The position numbers and the translations under genes were made by a program. The notes below the pieces were generated by a model that saw only the letters and a list, made by a program, of their open reading frames with translations, made no database searches and was not told the DNA's origin. From Oscillospiraceae bacterium (GTDB lineage: Bacteria > Bacillota > Clostridia > Oscillospirales > Ruminococcaceae), in contig SFFD01000011.1 in the NCBI GenBank assembly GCA_004556975.1, forward strand, positions 1 through 36,129: DNA of 36,129 nt, given 5' to 3'. Positions 31,571-36,129 of this stretch are shown one piece after another. Within the stretch, counting starts at the first letter, position 1. Each line of letters opens with the position of its first letter.

Positions 31571-33730
31571 TTACTGTTTATTTTCTTCGGAAGCATGCTC
31601 TTTGTTTATACGTTTTATTTCCTCATCAATTATATTGCCGAAGGAATCTGAATCTATCTCAAGGCTTTCCGCCGCGGCAGACGATTCATCTGCAAAAGCA
31701 TCAAATATATTTTGTTTTTCCTTCAGAATTTCTGTTATGCGCTCATCAACGCTGTCTTCGCAAAGAAGGCGGTAAACAAGCACATTGCGGGTTTGCCCCA
31801 TGCGGTAAGCCCTTGAAACTGCCTGGTTTTCTATGGAAGGCTTGAACTGGGGTTCACAGATAATAACAACGCTGGCGGACTGTATATTAAGCCCGGTTCC
31901 GCCGGACTGAATCTGGGCGGGAAGAACCGCTCCGGCAGGAGCCTTTTCAAATTCATCAACAATCTCCTGACGGCGCTGCAGAGGGACTGAGCCGTTTATG
32001 GGCTGAACGCATTTTTCACCGAAAAGCTCCGTTACGCGCTGAATTGTGTCAAGAAAGAAAGAAAAAACAATTACCTTGCGGTTGTCTTCCGCGGCGTCTT
32101 CCACAATTTCTTTAAGCCGCAGAGCTTTGCAGGATTTCGACATATCGCCGGAATTCCAGGAAACACGCCGCGCAGCGGCAAAATTTCTTGAAAGAACGGC
32201 GTCTTCATAAACTTTTTTCTCTTCCGAAAGCAGGGTGCACCATTCTTCCGTTTCAATAAGCTCGGGAAGCTCTGTAAGCACATCCGCCCTTTTGCGCCGG
32301 TAATAGACCGAAGCGATCGCATCGCGGAACTGGGGCGCGCTTGATATTGAAGCAAGCCGGCTTGCCGAAGCGGCAACCTCGGGCTGAAGAATTTTCATAA
32401 GCGAAAGCATTTCGTCAACGTTGTTTTCAAGCGCCGTTCCGGTCATAAAAAGAAGGCGCTTGCTTTTTGCGCAAAGTTTTTTTACGTTGGCGGTGCGCTG
32501 CGCTTCGGGGTTTTTGATGTAATGCGCCTCATCCACAACAAGCATATCGAAAGAAAAATCGTCGTCAAATACGAAATATGGCGTTGTTTCATATGTAGTA
32601 ACGGCAATGCCTCCGTTTTTAATCCAAAAACGGAGGGAACCTATCCTTGCATTTCCATAAACTCTGGTTACCGGAACGGAACAGAATTTTCTTATTTCAC
32701 GGCACCAGTTTGCAAGCACGCTTGCGGGGCAGACCACGATAAAATGCGTTGCGCCGGCATTTTTAAGAGAAACCATTGCGGCGATGGCCTGTACCGTTTT
32801 TCCAAGGCCCATCTCGTCGCCGAGCAAAACTTTTTCCTGATGAAGAACGTATTTTACTCCCCATTCCTGATAGCGGCGCAGGGTGCAGCGCAGTCCTTCC
32901 GAGTATATAGGTTCTTCCCGGACCTCTTTGGCAAGTTCTTCGGGAAGACCGTAAATACCGTCATCCGTGCCGAGCACACCGGGGCAGATGTCTTCAAGCA
33001 CATTAAAAAAGGCCACGGGCTGTTCGGAAAAATTATTCCATGCTTCTGATGAAGAAAGAGCTTTTGCAGAATCTATAACGTAAACCGCGGCTTTTGCATC
33101 TCTTCCGTAGCTTCCTGAAAGAGAATCGGACAGAAATTTATAGGCGTTTTCCGCCTTTGCCTTTGCATTAGAAGAGGTAAAAAGCCACTTGAGGCTTCCC
33201 GTTGCGGGAGCAAGGTCGGAAACGGCGGGTTCAATGCTGCTTTTTACGAAGGGGAGCAGCTTAATGCAGCTTTCCGCCGCAGAAGAACATTTTATATATT
33301 TATACAGCGCAAGAACAAGCGCGGTTGCCGCCGGGGTTTTGTTGTCTGTGCTGAAGCGAAGCTTTGTGCCCTGCCGCGCCTGCTCCGCAATTTCGTTTGC
33401 GGCTTTTTTAATGGCGCGTGCGCCTTCGGCGCTGATTCCGTTGATTCGTTCAAGATAATGCTCCGGAGCATTTATGATGTCCGCAACGGTGGAATAGCCG
33501 TTATCAATAAGGGATTTTATACGAAATCCGCGTTTTTCACGGTTTATTTCTTCCACAGAAACGGATTTAAGCAGGGTAACAACCGCTTCGTCAACGGCAA
33601 AGTCTGTGTTTTTTTTAATTTCTTCGCGCAAAAGTTCTTTTTGCTGCGCTCCCGCAGAAAGAGCGCTTTTAAGCTTTATGTGTTCATCGGAAAGCCTTTT
33701 TGAATCATTTACGGAAAATGACCTTGACAT
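31571..33730 (-). CDS. SNF2 family DNA helicase/ATPase with N-terminal helix-hairpin-helix
   Basis: 719 residues. The N-terminal third contains a helix-hairpin-helix-like stretch (about 70-112: LIDNGYSTVADIINAPEHYL, then NGISAEGARAIKKAA). The C-terminal part is a full SNF2 motor: GDEMGLGKT (about 302-310), VVDEAHYIKNPEAQR (about 398), FMTGTALENN, then QSGGTGLNIQSA and QAVSRAYRMGQTRNV in the second lobe. It would translocate on double-stranded DNA using ATP; the biological role is unknown but is probably repair or replication. ATG 33730 has GGAG upstream. It begins 17 bp after the comF-like stop, so both form one operon. Confidence 0.92.
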   Translation of the reverse strand: MSRSFSVNDSKRLSDEHIKLKSALSAGAQQKELLREEIKKNTDFAVDEAVVTLLKSVSVEEINREKRGFRIKSLIDNGYSTVADIINAPEHYLERINGISAEGARAIKKAANEIAEQARQGTKLRFSTDNKTPAATALVLALYKYIKCSSAAESCIKLLPFVKSSIEPAVSDLAPATGSLKWLFTSSNAKAKAENAYKFLSDSLSGSYGRDAKAAVYVIDSAKALSSSEAWNNFSEQPVAFFNVLEDICPGVLGTDDGIYGLPEELAKEVREEPIYSEGLRCTLRRYQEWGVKYVLHQEKVLLGDEMGLGKTVQAIAAMVSLKNAGATHFIVVCPASVLANWCREIRKFCSVPVTRVYGNARIGSLRFWIKNGGIAVTTYETTPYFVFDDDFSFDMLVVDEAHYIKNPEAQRTANVKKLCAKSKRLLFMTGTALENNVDEMLSLMKILQPEVAASASRLASISSAPQFRDAIASVYYRRKRADVLTELPELIETEEWCTLLSEEKKVYEDAVLSRNFAAARRVSWNSGDMSKSCKALRLKEIVEDAAEDNRKVIVFSFFLDTIQRVTELFGEKCVQPINGSVPLQRRQEIVDEFEKAPAGAVLPAQIQSGGTGLNIQSASVVIICEPQFKPSIENQAVSRAYRMGQTRNVLVYRLLCEDSVDERITEILKEKQNIFDAFADESSAAAESLEIDSDSFGNIIDEEIKRINKEHASEENKQ

Positions 33731-33747
33731 TACTAATGCTCCTTATT

Positions 33748-34404
33748 TCAAAAATTAAGGTCTTCGGTTTCACTTATGGTTTTGAGCACGGTGAGCACGG
33801 AAACCTTTGCCGCGCCGGCGGAAATGAGCACCGAGGCACATTCCTTTACGGTGCTTCCGGTGGTAAAAATGTCGTCAACGAGTAAAATTTTTTTACCTGC
33901 GACGGCGGGATTCGCCGCAAAAGCGCCGCGCAAATTTAAACTGCGCTCCGCGGCGGAAAGCGTATGCTGCTTTTGTGTCCGGCGGATTTTGGAAAGCAAT
34001 GCCGGCCGGTAGCGAAGTCCGCGGCGCCTTGCAAAATCACTTGCTATAAGCTCAAGCCGCGGGTGGCCGCCGAAGGCGGGCACACTCACCGCAAAATCAA
34101 ACCGTTCACCGGGGTAATATCTGTCGAACCCATAGCAAAGCCAATCGGAAAGGGTGTCTATGCACAGCGCGTAACTTTTATTAAATTTAAAATGAAGCAT
34201 CACATCCCGGGCGGGGCCGCAATAGGCATATGCGGCGGCGGTGACAAAGTTTTCGCAGAAAGCTTTGCCTTCCGGAAGGATTTTTTTACTGCAGTCGGCG
34301 CAAAGGCACTGCCTGCCCGAAAATTTATTTTTGCAGCATATACACCGCTTGGTGAAAAGAGCTGCCACCGTCCTTCTGGCGCGATAGAAAATGTTTTCTG
34401 GCAC
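33748..34404 (-). CDS. comF: ComF family phosphoribosyltransferase-like protein
   Basis: 218 residues. An N-terminal zinc ribbon has Cys21/Cys24 and Cys35/Cys38. The C-terminal part is a type I phosphoribosyltransferase fold with the PRPP motif LLVDDIFTTGST (174-185) and the family block QKQHTLSAAERSLNLRGAF. ComF proteins help take up transforming DNA in competent bacteria, but the family also occurs in species with no known competence. The start is GTG at 34404, with a strong GGAGGTGA upstream. Its pairing with an SNF2 helicase suggests work on DNA. Confidence 0.92.
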   Translation of the reverse strand: MPENIFYRARRTVAALFTKRCICCKNKFSGRQCLCADCSKKILPEGKAFCENFVTAAAYAYCGPARDVMLHFKFNKSYALCIDTLSDWLCYGFDRYYPGERFDFAVSVPAFGGHPRLELIASDFARRRGLRYRPALLSKIRRTQKQHTLSAAERSLNLRGAFAANPAVAGKKILLVDDIFTTGSTVKECASVLISAGAAKVSVLTVLKTISETEDLNF

Positions 34405-34433
34405 AAAATCACCTCCGCCGATCTGATGTGGTA

Positions 34434-34439
34434 ATTATA
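34434..34439 (-). promoter_or_regulatory. Possible -10 box of the comF-SNF2 operon
   Basis: A perfect minus-strand TATAAT lies 30 bp before the comF GTG. The 17-bp-upstream hexamer (TAGCTT) is a poor -35. A local promoter is expected because guaA ends in a terminator. Confidence 0.45.
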
Positions 34440-34470
34440 GCATATTTAAGCCGACGAAGCTACAAATTTC

Positions 34471-34509
34471 AGAAAAAATTAAATCCGCCCGACCGTTAAG
34501 GTCGGGCGG
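34471..34509 (-). terminator. Terminator after guaA
   Basis: A perfect 10-bp GC stem (34485-34494 with 34500-34509) with a 5-base loop. Read on the minus strand it is followed by ATTTAATTTTTT. Confidence 0.92.
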
Positions 34510-34527
34510 AAATGTCGGATAAAATTA

Positions 34528-36054
34528 TTATTCCCACTCAATTGTTGCCGGGGGCTTGCCGGTGATGTCATAGACTACGCGGTTGACGCCTTTTACCTCG
34601 TTGGTAATGCGGCGGGAAGCCTCTGCAAGAACAGTGTGGGGAACGGGAGCGTATTCCGCCGTCATGAAATCAGAGGTGACAACAGCGCGGAGCGCAATCG
34701 TATAATCATAGGTGCGGAAATCACCCATAACACCGACGGAGCGCATATCTGTAAGCACGGCAAAATACTGGTCGGCGGGAACATGGTTGTTTTCAAGCTC
34801 CTCGCGCCAGATGGCGTCGGCCTCGCGGAGAAGGTCGAGTTTTTCTTTTGTGACGGCGCCTATGCAGCGCACGCCGAGACCGGGGCCGGGGAAGGGCTGA
34901 CGGTTAGTGATGTATGAAGGAAGGCCGAGCTTGGCGCCAAGAACGCGCACTTCATCTTTAAAAAGGCTGCGAAGGGGCTCTACAAGCCCGACAAAGCGCA
35001 TATCTTTGGGCAGACCGCCAACGTTGTGGTGGCTCTTAATGGTGGCGGAGCCTTTGGTGCCGGATTCAACGACATCGGGATAGATTGTGCCCTGGGCAAG
35101 AAACTTTGCGTCGCCATATTTTGCGGATTCCTCATCGAAAATGTCAACAAAGTATTTGCCGATAATTTTGCGCTTCTTTTCGGGCTCGGTTACGCCGTCA
35201 AGAGCTTCAAGGAAGCGGCTTTCGGCATTGACGCGAACAAAGGTGAGGTCGCGGGAGCCGAATGCGGCTTCAACTTCATCGCCTTCGTTTTTGCGCATAA
35301 GGCCGGTATCGACGAAAATGCAGACAGCTTGTCCGGGAATGGCCTTCGCCAAAAGAGCGGCACAAACGGCGGAGTCAACGCCGCCGGAAAGACCGAGAAT
35401 TACGCGTTCGTTTCCGACCTGCTCGCGGATAGCGGCAATTTGATTTTCGATGAAATCATCCATATTATAGTCGCCCGCGGCATGGCAGTAACCGTAGACA
35501 AAGTTGCGGAGCATGGCTTTGCCGTTTTCTGTGGCGTTTACTTCCGGGTGGAACTGGGTTGCCACAAAGCCGCGGCTTTCATCGACGATTGCGGCAAAGG
35601 GGCAATCCTCTGAAGAAGCGGCAAGCGAAAAGCCCTTTGGCATTTCTACAATGCGGTCGGTGTGGCTCATAAGCACAAGCTGGTTTTCGCCAAGACCTTC
35701 AAAAAGCTTGAACTGCGGGTCGATTTTTACGCGGGTTCTGCCATATTCGCTTGTGGAGCAGGCTTCAACCTTTCCGCCGAGGGTATAGGTCATAAGCTGG
35801 GCGCCGTAGCAGATTCCGAGCACCGGAATTCCGAGATTAAAAATCTCCGGGTCGCAGCGCAGGGTTTCGTCCGCATAAACGCTGTTGGGTCCGCCGGTAA
35901 GAATTATGCCGATGGGGGAAATTTTTTTGATTTCTTCAAGGGAAATGTCGCAGGGCTTGATTTCGGAATAAACCCCAAGCTCGCGCACGCGGCGCGCGAT
36001 AAGCTCGCGGTACTGTCCGCCAAAATCGAGAATAATTATGGTCTGGTTTTTCAT
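34528..36054 (-). CDS. guaA: GMP synthase (glutamine-hydrolysing)
   Basis: 508 residues, full length. An N-terminal class I glutaminase has nucleophile Cys82 (GICYGAQL) and the His169/Glu171 pair (QFHPEVN). The ATP pyrophosphatase domain has the PP-loop SGGVDS (223-228). The C-terminal dimerisation domain ends in the expected ITGKPPATIEWE. It converts XMP, ATP and glutamine to GMP in the cytoplasm. ATG 36054 follows GGAGG. The gene is monocistronic, between its own promoter and terminator. No guanine riboswitch fits in the leader of about 40 bases. Its intact Cys/His/Glu triad is a useful contrast with the GatD-like protein in this window. Confidence 0.98.
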   Translation of the reverse strand: MKNQTIIILDFGGQYRELIARRVRELGVYSEIKPCDISLEEIKKISPIGIILTGGPNSVYADETLRCDPEIFNLGIPVLGICYGAQLMTYTLGGKVEACSTSEYGRTRVKIDPQFKLFEGLGENQLVLMSHTDRIVEMPKGFSLAASSEDCPFAAIVDESRGFVATQFHPEVNATENGKAMLRNFVYGYCHAAGDYNMDDFIENQIAAIREQVGNERVILGLSGGVDSAVCAALLAKAIPGQAVCIFVDTGLMRKNEGDEVEAAFGSRDLTFVRVNAESRFLEALDGVTEPEKKRKIIGKYFVDIFDEESAKYGDAKFLAQGTIYPDVVESGTKGSATIKSHHNVGGLPKDMRFVGLVEPLRSLFKDEVRVLGAKLGLPSYITNRQPFPGPGLGVRCIGAVTKEKLDLLREADAIWREELENNHVPADQYFAVLTDMRSVGVMGDFRTYDYTIALRAVVTSDFMTAEYAPVPHTVLAEASRRITNEVKGVNRVVYDITGKPPATIEWE

Positions 36055-36098
36055 TTCTTCCTCCGCTGCGCTAAAAAACGCAATATTATTACATAATA

Positions 36099-36127
36099 AT
36101 TATAGCTTTACACATATGCGCTGTCAA
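36099..36127 (-). promoter_or_regulatory. Sigma-A promoter of guaA
   Basis: On the minus strand, perfect TTGACA (36127-36122), a 17-bp spacer and perfect TATAAT (36104-36099). Confidence 0.93.
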
Positions 36128-36129
36128 GC

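Noticed and set aside
1..36129. CRISPR arrays, tRNA or rRNA genes, insertion sequences, phage genes
   Set aside because: I saw no regularly spaced repeats, no tRNA-like cloverleaf, no rRNA stretch, no transposase or integrase frame, and no phage structural genes.

Overview
The window reads as chromosome of a low-to-mid GC Gram-positive anaerobe, most likely class Clostridia and plausibly Oscillospirales (order inferred from gene style, not proven). Supporting signs are near-consensus sigma-A promoters with 17-bp spacers, strong AGGAGG ribosome sites, frequent TTG/GTG starts, U-tailed hairpin terminators, a Gram-positive SOS box, a MurT/GatD pair, an AmiACDEF-type oligopeptide transporter, a ClpE-like chaperone, group-II ECF vitamin uptake S components and an anaerobic glycerol-3-phosphate dehydrogenase trio.

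Layout. 1-965: a shortened 7TM sensor-like gene on the minus strand. 1162-5166: rpsU with an excellent promoter, then yqeG, an M24 aminopeptidase, murT and a gatD-like gene. 5167-5868: a 700-bp gene-free stretch with stacked hairpins and the opp promoter. 5875-11645: oppABCDF, with a hairpin terminator after oppA. 11734-12510: a TSUP permease on the minus strand. 12595-14842: an SOS-box-controlled pair, a radical SAM DNA repair/modification candidate and its TIGR03915-type partner. 14910-18140: a leader with a terminator-like hairpin, then three glycerol-3-phosphate dehydrogenase genes. 18186-20239: an ECF S component (minus), an AlkD-like glycosylase and a SIMPL protein. 20301-21290: a gene graveyard (LivF tail, broken TSUP permease, gutted M20 peptidase) with codon use unlike the neighbours. 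21329-22254: a frameshifted membrane/flavodoxin-like gene (minus). 22431-30841: recG, a second ECF S component, then DUF5711, CvpA, ClpE-like and DUF2974 genes. 30900-36054 (all minus): YcxB, SNF2 helicase, ComF and guaA.

How it fits together. Much is housekeeping: translation, peptidoglycan amidation, peptide uptake, purine synthesis, DNA repair and proteostasis. Four points stand out. (1) The GatD-like subunit, translationally coupled to murT, has lost both catalytic positions of its glutaminase (Cys to Gly94, His to Leu194) while keeping its fold motifs. (2) The poorly understood radical SAM/TIGR03915 operon has a textbook promoter with a perfect GAAC-N4-GTTC operator just downstream, placing it in the SOS response. 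(3) The glycerol operon leader has a terminator-like structure that could be a GlpP-type antitermination site. (4) A decayed, apparently acquired island keeps gene ends but has lost gene middles.
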